A stretch of 64,000 nucleotides of DNA from VRUE01 sp035605695 (GCA_035605695.1 DATNGZ010000072.1:1-64000), one strand, 5' to 3'; counted from the stretch's first letter, positions 26,100 through 35,293 are shown. Notes: a model not told the origin generated them from the letters alone. A program made the numbers and translations.

Positions 26100-27722
26100 C
26101 TAGCGCGAGGCGACCGGTTCCCCGGCCATTGCCTCTTGCGCGGCCAACTCGGACCCACCGGGGTTAATCGCCGCCTCGGCGGCCTCGGTGCTGATCCCCT
26201 TGCGCTTTGCCCGGATCGCTGTGGCGCCGACGAGGGCGCCAGTCAACGCGACCGCGCCCGAGACTGTCATCGCGTGGCCGAGCGCGTAGACGAACGAGTC
26301 CTGGCCGGCGGCAACTACCTGCCGCGCCTGGCCCGGGGCCATCCCGTGCAGCGCCTCGCTCGATCCGCCACCGAACTGGTGGGCGAGCTCGGAGCGCTGC
26401 GCGGCGGAGACGCCGCTGCCGGCCAGGTCGCTGTCGAGCTTGGACTTGCTCAGCCCCTGGAAGATCGCTCCGGTGACGGCGACGCCGAGGCTGCCGCCGA
26501 CCATGCGGAACATCGAAAGCACGCCAGAGGCGATCCCGGCCTTCTCGACCGCGACCGCGTTCATCGCGGCGCTGGTCATCGGCGACATCGTCAGCGCGAT
26601 GCCGATGCCGAGCAGCATGAAGCCGGGCAGCAGGTCGAGGTAGCTGGAATCGACGGCGATGCCGCTGAAGCTGAACAGCGAGGCGGAGACGATCGCCAGC
26701 CCGGCGGCGATCAGCCAGCGCGGGCCGAAGCGATCGGCCATGCGTCCGGCCACCGGCGCCACCAGCACGATCATCAGGGTCGAGGGCAGGAACCTGACCC
26801 CCGCTTCCAGCGGCGAGTAGCCGAGGATGTCCTGCATGTAGAGGGCGAGGAAGAAGAAGACGCCGAGCATCGAGAAGGAGACGATCAGGGCGACGACGAC
26901 CGCACCGAGGAAGTTGCGATCGGCAAAGAAGCGGAATTCGACCATCGGCACCTTGACCCGCAGCTCGACCGCGACGAAGGCGGCGAAGCCAGCGCCGGCG
27001 CCGATCAGCAGCGCGACGATCTCAGGCGAGCCCCAGCCCCAGCTGTTGCCCTCAACCAGAGCGAGGATCAGCGCCGTCAGAGCGCCGGTCAGCACCGCGA
27101 CGCCGGCGTAATCGACCTCGCGGCCGACCGTGTTGTCGCGCGACTCGCGTACGGCGAAGAGGGAGGCGGCTACCGCTCCGATAGCGACCGGGATGTTGAG
27201 GTAGAAGATCGCTCGCCAGCTGACGCTCTCGGTGAGGAAGCCGCCCAGCACCGGGCCGACCGCGAGCGCCAGGGCCGAGACGCCCGCCCACATCCCCATC
27301 GCCTTGCCGCGCTCGTGGGCGGGGAAGGCGTCAGTGATGATCGAGAGTGTCGCCGGCATCATCAGCGCCGCGCCGACGCCCTGGACGACGCGGCTGATCA
27401 CCAGCGAGGTCGCGTCGGGGGCGAAGCCGGCGGTTGCCGAGGAGAGAGCGAAGATGGTGACGCCGAAGAGGAACATGCGGCGGCGGCCGAAGATATCGCC
27501 GAGCCGGCCGCCGGTCGCCAGCAGCACCGCGAAGGAGAGCGTGTAACCGTTGATCGTCCACTCCAGGCCGGAGATCGAGGCATGCAGGTCGCGCTGGATC
27601 GACGGCAGGGCGACGTTCACCACCGTGTTGTCGAGCATGATCATGAACAGCGCGAAGCACATCGCTCCGAGCGTCCACCACTTGCGGTTATCGTCGGTGA
27701 TCAGGTGCCGGTAACGGGTCAA
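26100..27722 (-). CDS. MFS drug exporter, DHA2 (EmrB/QacA) family
   Basis: 540 residues with about 14 predicted membrane helices. LDNTVVNVALPSIQRDL in helix 1 and GGRLGDIFGRRR between helices 2 and 3 are the DHA2 family motifs; LAVGPVLGGFLTE is the antiporter motif in helix 5. Predicted proton-driven export of hydrophobic or cationic compounds. It is the second gene after a MarR regulator (4-base overlap), and the two form a typical ligand-inducible efflux unit. About 45 C-terminal residues are hydrophilic. Confidence 0.92.
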   Translation of the reverse strand: MTRYRHLITDDNRKWWTLGAMCFALFMIMLDNTVVNVALPSIQRDLHASISGLEWTINGYTLSFAVLLATGGRLGDIFGRRRMFLFGVTIFALSSATAGFAPDATSLVISRVVQGVGAALMMPATLSIITDAFPAHERGKAMGMWAGVSALALAVGPVLGGFLTESVSWRAIFYLNIPVAIGAVAASLFAVRESRDNTVGREVDYAGVAVLTGALTALILALVEGNSWGWGSPEIVALLIGAGAGFAAFVAVELRVKVPMVEFRFFADRNFLGAVVVALIVSFSMLGVFFFLALYMQDILGYSPLEAGVRFLPSTLMIVLVAPVAGRMADRFGPRWLIAAGLAIVSASLFSFSGIAVDSSYLDLLPGFMLLGIGIALTMSPMTSAAMNAVAVEKAGIASGVLSMFRMVGGSLGVAVTGAIFQGLSKSKLDSDLAGSGVSAAQRSELAHQFGGGSSEALHGMAPGQARQVVAAGQDSFVYALGHAMTVSGAVALTGALVGATAIRAKRKGISTEAAEAAINPGGSELAAQEAMAGEPVASR

Positions 27723-28258
27723 GCTGGTCCTACCTCCTTCAGGTGCTCGTAAGCCTCGGCGATGTCCTCGCGGTCCATCAGCGCGTCGACCGCGGCATCG
27801 AGCTTGCGCCGCTGCGCGGCGGTGAGGCTGGCGGCAAAGGTCTCCATGCCCGCCTGGCGCACGACGACGAGGGTGTCGACGATCTTCTTGCCGTTGGCGG
27901 TGATCGCGATGCGACGCACGCGCCGGTCGTCGGGGTCCTCGACCCGGGTGGCGAGCCGCTTCTTGACCAGGCCGTCGACGGCTCGGCTCATCGAGGGAAC
28001 GGAGACGCCAAGCGTCTCCGCCAGCTCGCCGACCTGCCGCTCCTCGGTCTCCTCGCCCAGCCCACCCAGCTCCAGCAGAGCCTTGGACTGGGTCATCGAG
28101 AGGCCGCTCTCCTCGATCACCCGCAACACATTGCCGCGGTCATAGAGAAAGAGGTGGCGCAGCAGGGCGCTGATCCGCGCCGCAGTCTCCTGCGCCTCGG
28201 GACTGGCCTCGGGGGAAGCCACCTCGTTGACTAGTGCCGCTATGTCGCTCGCTTGCAT
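27719..28258 (-). CDS. MarR-family transcriptional regulator
   Basis: 179 residues. The winged helix-turn-helix is at about residues 55-120 (VGELAETLGVSVPSMSRAVDGLVKKRLATR) with the wing DPDDRRVRRIAIT, the classical MarR signature. The N-terminal ~30 residues are an Ala/Glu-rich extension. ATGA overlap with the exporter gene implies regulation of that gene. An inverted repeat seven bases upstream of the start (28265-28288) is the likely autoregulatory site. Confidence 0.9.
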   Translation of the reverse strand: MQASDIAALVNEVASPEASPEAQETAARISALLRHLFLYDRGNVLRVIEESGLSMTQSKALLELGGLGEETEERQVGELAETLGVSVPSMSRAVDGLVKKRLATRVEDPDDRRVRRIAITANGKKIVDTLVVVRQAGMETFAASLTAAQRRKLDAAVDALMDREDIAEAYEHLKEVGPA

Positions 28259-28264
28259 GTCAGC

Positions 28265-28288
28265 AATAGTTGCATAACCACAACTATT
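28265..28288. promoter_or_regulatory. Inverted repeat, probable MarR operator
   Basis: AATAGTTG-N8-CAACTATT, a perfect 8-bp dyad immediately upstream of the marR start, in an AT-rich pocket that contrasts with the surrounding GC. A second overlapping dyad, GCATAA/TTATGC, spans 28272-28292. A separate CTGTGAT-GCTT-ATCACAG dyad (28310-28327) sits at the desaturase 3' end and may be a weak terminator. Confidence 0.6.
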
Positions 28289-28321
28289 ATGCGAGAGAAA
28301 TAATTGCGCCTGTGATGCTTA

Positions 28322-29572
28322 TCACAGAGCGGGGTGATCCTCCCCCCGATACGGCCCAGGCTTGGGACGTGGCGAGCCACCGGGCAGGGCAAGCCGCAGG
28401 ATCGTCCGCTGCACCATCCCCAGCTGCTGCCCGAAGGGGCCGCTGTTGTAGGGCAGGCCGTAGCGCTCGCAGATCTGCTTTATCTGCGGCGCGATCTCGG
28501 CGTAGCGAGTGCTCGGCAGGTCCGGGAAGAGGTGGTGCTCGACCTGGTAGCCGAGGTTGCCGCTGGCGACGTGGAAGAGGGGGCTGCCCTCGATGTTGGC
28601 CGACCCCGTCAGCTGCCGGACGTACCAGCCGCCGGGACTCTCGTCCTCCACCTCCGCCTGGCTGAACGTGTAGGTCTGGTCGGGGAAGTGGCCGCAGAAG
28701 ATAATCGCGTAGGCCCAGACGTTGCGGGCCACGTTGGCCGCCGCATTGGCCGCCGCGGCCGCCCGGTATGCCCTGGCTCCTTTGCCGAGCGAGCGCCGCA
28801 GGCTGCCGGCCAGCCCACCGCGCCGGCGCCGGCGACCCGGCTCACGGCGATCGGCCACCGCCTCCAGCGCCAGCTCGGCCCCGGCGGTTGCCAGGCCGCT
28901 CAGCAGCGGCCAGGCGATGTAGTCCTTGACGATCTGGCTTTTCGCCTTGCCGACGATGCCCTTGACCTGGCGCTTCACCTCGGCCTCGGACTTCTCCCCC
29001 CTGCGGATCGCCTCGTAGTCCATGTCGTGGAGGGCGACCCCCCACTCGAAAAAGGACATCAGCAGGAGGTTGTAGAGCGGCTGGAAGAGGTAGACCGGGT
29101 GCCACGGCTGCTGCGGATCGATCCGCATGATCTCGTAGCCCAGGTCCTTGTCCTTGCCGCGAATGTTGGTGAAGGTGTGGTGGACGTAGTTGTGCGAGTG
29201 CTTCCAGGCCTCGGAGGTCGAGGCCGTGTCCCAGTCCCAGGTCGAGGAGTTGATCTGGGGATCGTTCATCCAGTCCCACTGCCCGTGCAGGACGTTGTGG
29301 CCGATCTCCATGTTCTCGAGGATCTTCGCCATCGAGAGCGCCGTCGTGCCGGCGAGCTGGGCGGGTCGGTTGCCGGCGCCGAGCATCAGGACGCGGCCGA
29401 GTACGGCGAGGCGGCGCTGCATCGCGATCATGCTTTCGATGTAGCGACGGTCGCGTTCGCCCAGGTCGGCGAACACCCGGTCGCGAATCTCGTCGAGCTC
29501 GCGGGCGAGCTGGTCGAGCTGCTCTGCCGAAAGGTTGGCGAGCGGGCTCGTAATCTCAGCGGTCGCGTTCAT
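28322..29572 (-). CDS. Membrane fatty acid (acyl-CoA) desaturase
   Basis: 416 residues. The three histidine boxes of di-iron membrane desaturases are present: GHNVLHGQ (about 91), HSHNYVHH (about 125) and QVEHHLFPDLP (about 355). Organisation and the adjacent reductase are like mycobacterial DesA3/Rv3230c. The predicted reaction is O2-dependent introduction of a double bond into acyl-CoA. A charged Arg-rich insertion at about 245-265 (REPGRRRRRGG) faces the cytoplasm. The upstream reductase gene is 18 bases away on the same strand and would supply electrons. Confidence 0.92.
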   Translation of the reverse strand: MNATAEITSPLANLSAEQLDQLARELDEIRDRVFADLGERDRRYIESMIAMQRRLAVLGRVLMLGAGNRPAQLAGTTALSMAKILENMEIGHNVLHGQWDWMNDPQINSSTWDWDTASTSEAWKHSHNYVHHTFTNIRGKDKDLGYEIMRIDPQQPWHPVYLFQPLYNLLLMSFFEWGVALHDMDYEAIRRGEKSEAEVKRQVKGIVGKAKSQIVKDYIAWPLLSGLATAGAELALEAVADRREPGRRRRRGGLAGSLRRSLGKGARAYRAAAAANAAANVARNVWAYAIIFCGHFPDQTYTFSQAEVEDESPGGWYVRQLTGSANIEGSPLFHVASGNLGYQVEHHLFPDLPSTRYAEIAPQIKQICERYGLPYNSGPFGQQLGMVQRTILRLALPGGSPRPKPGPYRGEDHPAL

Positions 29573-29590
29573 GGTCTCTCTTTCGTAGGT

Positions 29591-30688
29591 TCAAAGTGCG
29601 ATCTCGATCGGCCCCTCGGGAGCATTGACGCAGGTGCGGATCATCTCTCCCTCGCTGCCGTGGACGTCTCCGGTGCGCAGATCGCGCACCTGTCCCTTGC
29701 AGAGCCGGCCAACGCAGGTGTGGCAGATCCCCATCCGGCAGCCATAGGGGAGCGCCGCGCCGGCCTCCTCGCCACCGGCGAGGATCGGCGTACCGCTGTC
29801 GCAGCGAGCCTCGACTCTGCTTTTGGTGAAGCGCACGGTGCCCCCCTCGCCCTCGCCGGGCTCGCCGCCGATCACCGGTTGGAAGCGCTCCATGTGAAGC
29901 AACTCACTGTTGCCGTCCTGCTCCCAGCGCTCGCTCATCGCGTCGAGCATCTCGGCCGGGCCGGAGAGGAAGGCGTGGCGCTCGCGCCAGTCGGGGCAGA
30001 GCTGGTCGAGGTCGGCGGCCGCGATCCTTCCCCGCTCGCCGGTGATCTGCAGGTGCAGCTCATAGCCCTGGTGAGAGCTGTCGATCTCGTCGAGAAGACC
30101 GGCGAAGATCACCCCCTCGCGATCGCGAGAGGAGTGGATGTGGACCACATCGTCGACGGCGTCGCTGCGGTGCAGGCTGCGGACCATGCTCATGATCGGC
30201 GTGATCCCGCTGCCGGCGCTGACGAAGAGCAGCCTCTGCGGCGCCGGATCGGGCAGCACGAAGGTGCCTTCGACCCCACCGAGCCGGACGATGTCCCCTG
30301 GCCTGGCGCGTCGTGCCAGATAGGGAGAGACCTTGCCTGAATCGACGAGCTTCGGGGTGATGCTGATGCAGCCGTCGGGCCGCTCGGGCTCGGAGGTGAG
30401 GGAGTAGGCACGCCAGTGGTGTACCCCGTCGACGACGACTCCTATCCTCAGGTATTGCCCGGGCCGATGCCCCGTCCACTCGAACCCGGGACGGATCAGG
30501 ACCGTGACGGCATCCGGCGTCTCCTGGTCGATCCGCTCGATCCGCCCACGCAGCTCGCGCGTCGACCAGAGCGGGTTGATCAGTTCCAGATAATCGTCGG
30601 GAAGCAGCGGGGAGAACAGCGAACGGACGGCGTTCAGCGCTCTGCGCCGCAGCTTCGGGACGTTCGGTGTCGCTCCTCGCTCAGCCAT
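29591..30688 (-). CDS. Ferredoxin-NAD(P)H oxidoreductase partner of the desaturase
   Basis: 365 residues. An FAD-binding barrel (WRAYSLTSEP, the RxYS motif), an NAD(P) domain (SAGSGITPIMSM) and a C-terminal plant-type [2Fe-2S] domain with YGCRMGICHTCVGRL and a fourth Cys in RTCVN. This is the layout of Rv3230c, which reduces DesA3. It precedes and is cotranscribed with the desaturase (18-base gap). Soluble, at the inner membrane face. Confidence 0.92.
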   Translation of the reverse strand: MAERGATPNVPKLRRRALNAVRSLFSPLLPDDYLELINPLWSTRELRGRIERIDQETPDAVTVLIRPGFEWTGHRPGQYLRIGVVVDGVHHWRAYSLTSEPERPDGCISITPKLVDSGKVSPYLARRARPGDIVRLGGVEGTFVLPDPAPQRLLFVSAGSGITPIMSMVRSLHRSDAVDDVVHIHSSRDREGVIFAGLLDEIDSSHQGYELHLQITGERGRIAAADLDQLCPDWRERHAFLSGPAEMLDAMSERWEQDGNSELLHMERFQPVIGGEPGEGEGGTVRFTKSRVEARCDSGTPILAGGEEAGAALPYGCRMGICHTCVGRLCKGQVRDLRTGDVHGSEGEMIRTCVNAPEGPIEIAL

Positions 30689-30782
30689 CGGCAGGGAGTA
30701 GAGCTATCGAGGCAGGCGTCTTGTGTGGGAAGCCGCACGCTTCCTTCCCAGTGCCGCCGCGGCTGGAGCTAAGGTCGCCCCA

Positions 30783-32099
30783 GTGACATCGGCCGACCCT
30801 GTGCAGCTCGATCACGATCATCTCTGGCACCCTTTCACGCAGCAGCGGGGTTGGTCTGAAGAAGAGCCGCTGATGATCGAGCGCGCCGAGGGCTCTCACC
30901 TGATCGGGAGCGACGGGAGCCGTTACCTCGACGGCGTCTCCTCACTCTGGTGCACGGTCCACGGCCATCGGCATCCCGGCATCGACGCCGCGGTACTCGA
31001 CCAGCTCGGCAAAGTCGCCCATTCGACCATGCTAGGGCTCTCCCACCCTGGCGCCGGCGAGCTCGCCGCCCGCCTCGTCGACCTAGCTCCGGCCGGGCTC
31101 TCACGGGTCTTCTACTCGGAGTCCGGATCGACCGCGGTCGAGATCGCCCTGAAGATGGCCTTTCAGTACCAGCAGCAGCGTGGCGGCCAGCACAGGCGCC
31201 GGACCTCCTTCGTCCACCTGCGCGACTCCTACCACGGCGACACGATCGGCTCAGTCTCCGTCGGCGGCATCGATCTCTTCCACTCGACTTACCGGCCACT
31301 GCTGTTCCGTACCCACGCCGCGGAACCGGGAAACGCCGTGGACCTCGAGCGGGTCCTCGCCGTCCACGAAGAGGAGATCGCAGCGGTCATCGTCGAGCCC
31401 TTGGTCCAGGGCGCCGCCGGCATGCTGACCCATCCGCCCGGCTACCTGCGCGCAGTCCGCGAGCTCTGCGACCGCTTCGGCGTGCTGCTGATCTGCGACG
31501 AGGTGGCAACCGGGTTCGGCCGCACCGGCAAGATGTTCGCCTGCGAGCATGAGCAGGTCGCGCCCGACCTGCTCTGTCTCGCCAAGGGCCTGACCGGCGG
31601 CTACCTGCCGCTGGCCGCGACCCTGGCAACCGAGCGAATCTACGAGGGCTTCCTTGGCGCTCCCGAGGAGTACCGAACCTTCTTCCACGGCCACACCTAC
31701 ACCGGCAACCCGCTCGCCTGCGCCGCCGCGCTCGCCAGCCTCGATGCTTTCGAGCAGGAGCGGACGATCGACGAGCTGCAGGCCAAAATCGAGCTGCTCT
31801 GGGAGCTGCTGGCCGAGGTCGAGTCGATGCCCGAGGTGATCGAAGTGCGCGGCCGCGGCGTCATGGTCGGCATCGACCTCGGCGAGCACGATCCGGCCCT
31901 GCGCCTCGGTCACCGGGTCACCCTCGAGGCCCGCAAACGCGGCGCGATCATCCGCCCGCTAAGCGACGTCGTCGTCCTCATGCCCCCCCTCTCGATCTCA
32001 GAGGAGGAGCTGCGAAGCCTGGTCGAGATCACGCGGGAATCGATCCACGCCGCCTGCGCCGAGATCCGGCCGGCTCAGATGGCCCAAGCAGCCGCCTGA
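30783..32099 (+). CDS. bioA: Adenosylmethionine-8-amino-7-oxononanoate aminotransferase
   Basis: 438 residues from GTG 30783. PLP-dependent transfer of an amino group from SAM to KAPA giving DAPA. WHPFTQ near the N-terminus and SSLWCTVHGH are BioA-specific blocks, and the PLP lysine is in CLAKGLTGGYLPLA. An earlier GTG at 30723 would add 20 residues without homology. It lies 5.5 kb from bioBFD and next to the desaturase unit, so the pathway is split over two loci. The ECF sigma gene follows after 7 bases. Confidence 0.93.
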   Translation: MTSADPVQLDHDHLWHPFTQQRGWSEEEPLMIERAEGSHLIGSDGSRYLDGVSSLWCTVHGHRHPGIDAAVLDQLGKVAHSTMLGLSHPGAGELAARLVDLAPAGLSRVFYSESGSTAVEIALKMAFQYQQQRGGQHRRRTSFVHLRDSYHGDTIGSVSVGGIDLFHSTYRPLLFRTHAAEPGNAVDLERVLAVHEEEIAAVIVEPLVQGAAGMLTHPPGYLRAVRELCDRFGVLLICDEVATGFGRTGKMFACEHEQVAPDLLCLAKGLTGGYLPLAATLATERIYEGFLGAPEEYRTFFHGHTYTGNPLACAAALASLDAFEQERTIDELQAKIELLWELLAEVESMPEVIEVRGRGVMVGIDLGEHDPALRLGHRVTLEARKRGAIIRPLSDVVVLMPPLSISEEELRSLVEITRESIHAACAEIRPAQMAQAAA

Positions 32100-32106
32100 T
32101 TCATCT

Positions 32107-32664
32107 GTGACGGATCAGGGTCCCGCCCGTAGTAAGGGCGTGAGTGAGACTCTCGTCGCAGCGGCCACCGACGCACCGCGGGATGCCGACCTCGCCTTCG
32201 ACGAGCTTTACCTCTCGAGTCGCGACGACGTCTACGCCTATGCCGCCGGCCTGCTGCGGGACCGCGCCGCCGCCGAGGACGTAACCGCGACCGCCTTTGA
32301 GCGCGCCTACCGCAAGCGCTCGCGCTTTGACCCGAGCCGGGGTAACGGGCGCGCCTGGCTGTTTGGGATCGCGCGCAACGCCGCCCTGGACGAGCTGCGG
32401 CGGCGCGGTCGCCAAGCCGAGCTCGTCTCCGATCCGGTCGACGCCACCAGCCCCGACACAGAGCGCAGTGAGCAGCGGCTCATCCTCGTCGCGGGCCTGG
32501 CAAAGCTCGACCCGCGCGAGCGGGAGCTGATCGCACTCAAGTTCTTCTCCGGCCTTGCCAATACCGAGATTGCTGCCGTGCTCGGGGTCAGCGAGTCGAA
32601 CGCGGGCACGAAGCTGCACCGCGCCGTCACCAAACTGAGGGAGGTCTGCGATGGAGCGTTCTAG
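32107..32664 (+). CDS. ECF-type RNA polymerase sigma factor
   Basis: 185 residues. Region 2 (FDELYLSSRDDVYAYAAGLL, AEDVTATAFERAYR, FDPSRGNGRAWLFGIARNAALDELRRR) and region 4 (LDPRERELIALKFFSGLANTEIAAVLGVSESNAGTKLHRAV) are both present, with a short linker. GTG at 32107; a second GTG 33 bases later is possible. It overlaps the downstream membrane protein gene by 14 bases, the usual sigma/anti-sigma arrangement. Confidence 0.9.
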   Translation: MTDQGPARSKGVSETLVAAATDAPRDADLAFDELYLSSRDDVYAYAAGLLRDRAAAEDVTATAFERAYRKRSRFDPSRGNGRAWLFGIARNAALDELRRRGRQAELVSDPVDATSPDTERSEQRLILVAGLAKLDPRERELIALKFFSGLANTEIAAVLGVSESNAGTKLHRAVTKLREVCDGAF

Positions 32665-33787
32665 GGAGTACGAGGACCTGGCCGTCGCCCTCGCGGAAGT
32701 GCGGCCCGCGCCGCGCGAGGACTTTGCGGCGGAGCTCGACCAGCTGGTCGCGGCGGGCTTCCCGCGCAAAACCCGCCTCGGTCGCCTGCGGGCGATCGTG
32801 GTGCGCTTTCACGGACTTTCGCTACAGCGCCGGCTTGTCGCCTCTGGCGCCGCGGCACTTACAGCGATCGCAATTGCGACGGTCGTTGTCTCGAACACCG
32901 GATCGGATCCAGCGCCGATCGCGTTCGAGCAGCACGCCACGAAGCAGTCGAGCGAGCCTGGCGGGGTGCAGTATTCAGAAGCGCTTCCTCAAGTCGCCGG
33001 CAGCGCAATGGAATCCAGTGCCGCCAACGGCAGCGCCGGAGCTCTGCAGGAGTCCGCAGAAGCTCTGAAGGGCTACTCGACTTCACCTTCCACCTCGCTC
33101 CTCAGCCGCGCCACCCACCGCGACATCGAACGCTCCGCCGAGATCGGCCTCCTCGCCGACCCGGCCGATGTCGCCGACGACTCGGCCAAGGTCTTCAGCG
33201 CTGTCCACGACGCTCGCGGCATCGTGCTGCGCTCGACGACAACCGCGGGGAGGAACGCCGGAGCGCACTTCGATCTACTGATCCCGAGCGCGAGGCTGGG
33301 CGATGCGCTCGCCGCCTTCTCGGCGATCGACGAGGTCCGCACCCGTCACGAGGCGACCACCGACATCACCAAGCCCACCGTCGCTACCGGCGAAGAGCTG
33401 CAGGACTCCCGAGCGAGGATCGACAGCCTCCTCGCCCAGCTCTCCACCGCCGAAATCGAATCCGAACGCGACGCGATCGAAGCCGAGCTGCGAGGCGAGC
33501 GCCGTCGCGCTGCACGTCTGCGCTCGCAGGTGGCGAGACTGCACCAGCGCGCCGACTTCTCGCGCGTCTCACTGCGAATCGAAACCGGGACGTCGGCGAC
33601 TTCGGCAGGCGGCGCCTGGGGAGTCGACGACGCTCTCGGCGATGCCGGCCGCATCCTCGGAATCGCCGCGGGCGTCACGGTCATCGGCCTTGCCATCCTC
33701 TCCCCGCTCGCCCTGCTCGGCCTCCTCGCCTGGCTGGCCTACCGCCTCTGGCTGCGAACCCGCCGCGAGCGAGCCCTCGACGCGTAG
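32651..33787 (+). CDS. Membrane anti-sigma candidate with DUF4349-like external domain
   Basis: 378 residues. The N-terminal ~55 residues are a cytoplasmic helical region (REYEDLAVALAEVRP), as expected for an anti-sigma domain. Then come one membrane helix (VASGAAALTAIAIATVVVS, about 64-82), a long external domain with a DUF4349 pattern (RDIERSAEIGLLADPADVAD, coiled coil at 250-300) and a second helix near the C-terminus (IAAGVTVIGLAILSPLALLGLLAWLAYRLWL). The 14-base overlap with the ECF sigma gene argues that it holds and releases that sigma. No zinc-binding HxxxCxxC is seen. Confidence 0.7.
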   Translation: MERSREYEDLAVALAEVRPAPREDFAAELDQLVAAGFPRKTRLGRLRAIVVRFHGLSLQRRLVASGAAALTAIAIATVVVSNTGSDPAPIAFEQHATKQSSEPGGVQYSEALPQVAGSAMESSAANGSAGALQESAEALKGYSTSPSTSLLSRATHRDIERSAEIGLLADPADVADDSAKVFSAVHDARGIVLRSTTTAGRNAGAHFDLLIPSARLGDALAAFSAIDEVRTRHEATTDITKPTVATGEELQDSRARIDSLLAQLSTAEIESERDAIEAELRGERRRAARLRSQVARLHQRADFSRVSLRIETGTSATSAGGAWGVDDALGDAGRILGIAAGVTVIGLAILSPLALLGLLAWLAYRLWLRTRRERALDA

Positions 33788-33846
33788 CCGACATTGACCA
33801 CACCCAGATGGGGTGAATATCGGATACGCGTCGATATGGTGGCTCG

Positions 33847-34491
33847 GTGGCCGAGGAGAGACAGCGTGGACCCGCCGAGGCACCGAACCTCGGAACCCCC
33901 GCGGAGCCCCGGCCGGCGGCCTCGGTAGTTCTGCTGCGCCGCGGTGGCAAGCACCAGGACCGGGCGCTCGAGGTGCTGCTGCTGAAGCGGGCGGAGACGG
34001 CGAAATTCATGCCCGGTGTCTGGGTCTTTCCCGGCGGAGCCGTAGATCCCGAGGACGGCGCTAACGATGCTGGATTTCGGGCCTGCGCCGTGCGCGAGCT
34101 GGAGGAGGAGGCCGGGATCGCGCTGGCCGCCGAGGAGGAGCTGGTGCTGTTCTCGCGCTGGATTACGCCCGAGGTCGTCTCGCGGCGCTTCGATGCCTGG
34201 TTCTTCCTCGCCCTCGCCCCCGCTCACATGCGGCCGAAGCCGGACGGGTTCGAGACCGTGGACGCGGGCTGGTTCGAGCCAGCACAGGCGCTGAAGGCAC
34301 AGGGCGCCGGCGAGCTCGCGCTTGCTTTCCCCACCGTCAAACAGCTCGAATCGCTGCTTCCCTTCCGCACCTCCGACGATGCGATTGAGGCGCACCGGGG
34401 GCACCCGGTGGAGCCGATCCTGCCCAAGGTGATTGGCACGCCGGAGGACAATCGGGTCGTCCTACCGGGCGATCCCGCTTACCCAGCCTGA
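33847..34491 (+). CDS. NUDIX hydrolase (NUDT19-like long Nudix box)
   Basis: 214 residues. The Nudix box is split by an insertion: GGAVDPEDG, then FRACAVRELEEEAGI, fitting G-x5-E...REUxEExGU with extra residues as in the NUDT19/RP2 group that acts on CoA derivatives. VWVFPGG precedes it. A CoA or acyl-CoA diphosphatase role would suit the acyl-CoA-rich surroundings but is inference. GTG start; the 3' end overlaps the convergent 226-residue gene by 13 bases. Confidence 0.85.
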   Translation: MAEERQRGPAEAPNLGTPAEPRPAASVVLLRRGGKHQDRALEVLLLKRAETAKFMPGVWVFPGGAVDPEDGANDAGFRACAVRELEEEAGIALAAEEELVLFSRWITPEVVSRRFDAWFFLALAPAHMRPKPDGFETVDAGWFEPAQALKAQGAGELALAFPTVKQLESLLPFRTSDDAIEAHRGHPVEPILPKVIGTPEDNRVVLPGDPAYPA

Positions 34492-35159
34492 ACCTCCGGG
34501 AAGGGCTCCAAACCCGCATGCCAAGGGCCGGGCGGGTAGGTGTGGATGCCGCTCTCTTCCATCTCCCCCTGCAGTCGTTTGAACAGCTGGCCGGCGTTTT
34601 TCAGCACAGCCCTCAGTTCACCCTCACTGCGCTCTCCCAAGCGCCAGAGGAACCAGAGCTGGCGGTCGTTGATGCCGAAGTCCACCTCGCCGCTCATTGT
34701 CGTCGTCCAGGCGAGGAAACCGGGGCTGAACAGCTCGCGCAGAGCCACCGGGTCGTACTCGCGCGGCACCGTCGCCTGGAAGCGCTTGTTGAAGTCGATC
34801 GACTCGAACTCCACTTTGCGGGCGAAGCGCTTGGTGGCGACCTCATGCCCCTCGATCGACTCGACGTTGAAGGCTGGAACCACCTGAGCAAGATCGGGCA
34901 TGTGCGCCTTAGCGAGGATCGCGGTGGGCAGCACCGCCTTGCTGAAAAGGCCACCGACTTCCTTCTCGTCGGCATCGCAGCACGAACCCCAGAAGCCCTC
35001 GGCGAGCTGGCCGGTGAGCCGGTTCGTGCCGCCGACGCAGAGCGCGACCGGCCCGTCCACGGGGTTGATCCCGCCGATCGGCTCGTACCTCAACTCATGC
35101 TGTTCGCCGTACCTGCGAACGGCCTCAGCCCAGTCTTCCGCTTCCTGCTTGGCTCCCAT
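34479..35159 (-). CDS. Uncharacterised protein, DUF3137-like
   Basis: 226 residues, soluble, no signal or membrane segment. The centre (VEFESIDFNKRFQATVPREYDPVALRELFSPGFLAW) resembles the FNxxFxV...LxP pattern of DUF3137 proteins, which are often neighbours of lemA, as here across a divergent spacer. I cannot assign an activity. Two Cys are adjacent (GSCCDADEK). The upstream spacer carries repeat copy 1, so the gene may share regulation with lemA. Confidence 0.6.
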   Translation of the reverse strand: MGAKQEAEDWAEAVRRYGEQHELRYEPIGGINPVDGPVALCVGGTNRLTGQLAEGFWGSCCDADEKEVGGLFSKAVLPTAILAKAHMPDLAQVVPAFNVESIEGHEVATKRFARKVEFESIDFNKRFQATVPREYDPVALRELFSPGFLAWTTTMSGEVDFGINDRQLWFLWRLGERSEGELRAVLKNAGQLFKRLQGEMEESGIHTYPPGPWHAGLEPFPEVQAG

Positions 35160-35187
35160 TAGTTGATCCTATGTTCCACTCGCCGCC

Positions 35188-35293
35188 GAAAACCAAGCAG
35201 GTCGGGGGATGCTGGGAGGACGGTGATGAGAGCGCACTTTGGTGCGTGACCCGATCCGGACGACCGAAGACCCCGAGATGCGCCGGTTTGCAG
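35188..35293. repeat. 106-bp intergenic repeat, copy 1
   Basis: Nearly identical to 37774-37881: three substitutions plus a 2-base difference in the loop of an apical hairpin. Complementary ends AAACC/GGTTT, an inner TCGGGG/CCCCGA pair and the apical CGCAC-TTTG-GTGCG hairpin allow a long imperfect fold. It lies between the divergent 226-residue gene and lemA, ending 30 bases before the lemA start. Confidence 0.85.

Noticed and set aside
25908..27752. Very long forward open frame (614 codons) opposite the MFS exporter
   Set aside because: Composition is Asp/Glu/His/Arg-rich shadow sequence with no homology, and the reverse strand encodes a clear 14-helix transporter with family motifs.
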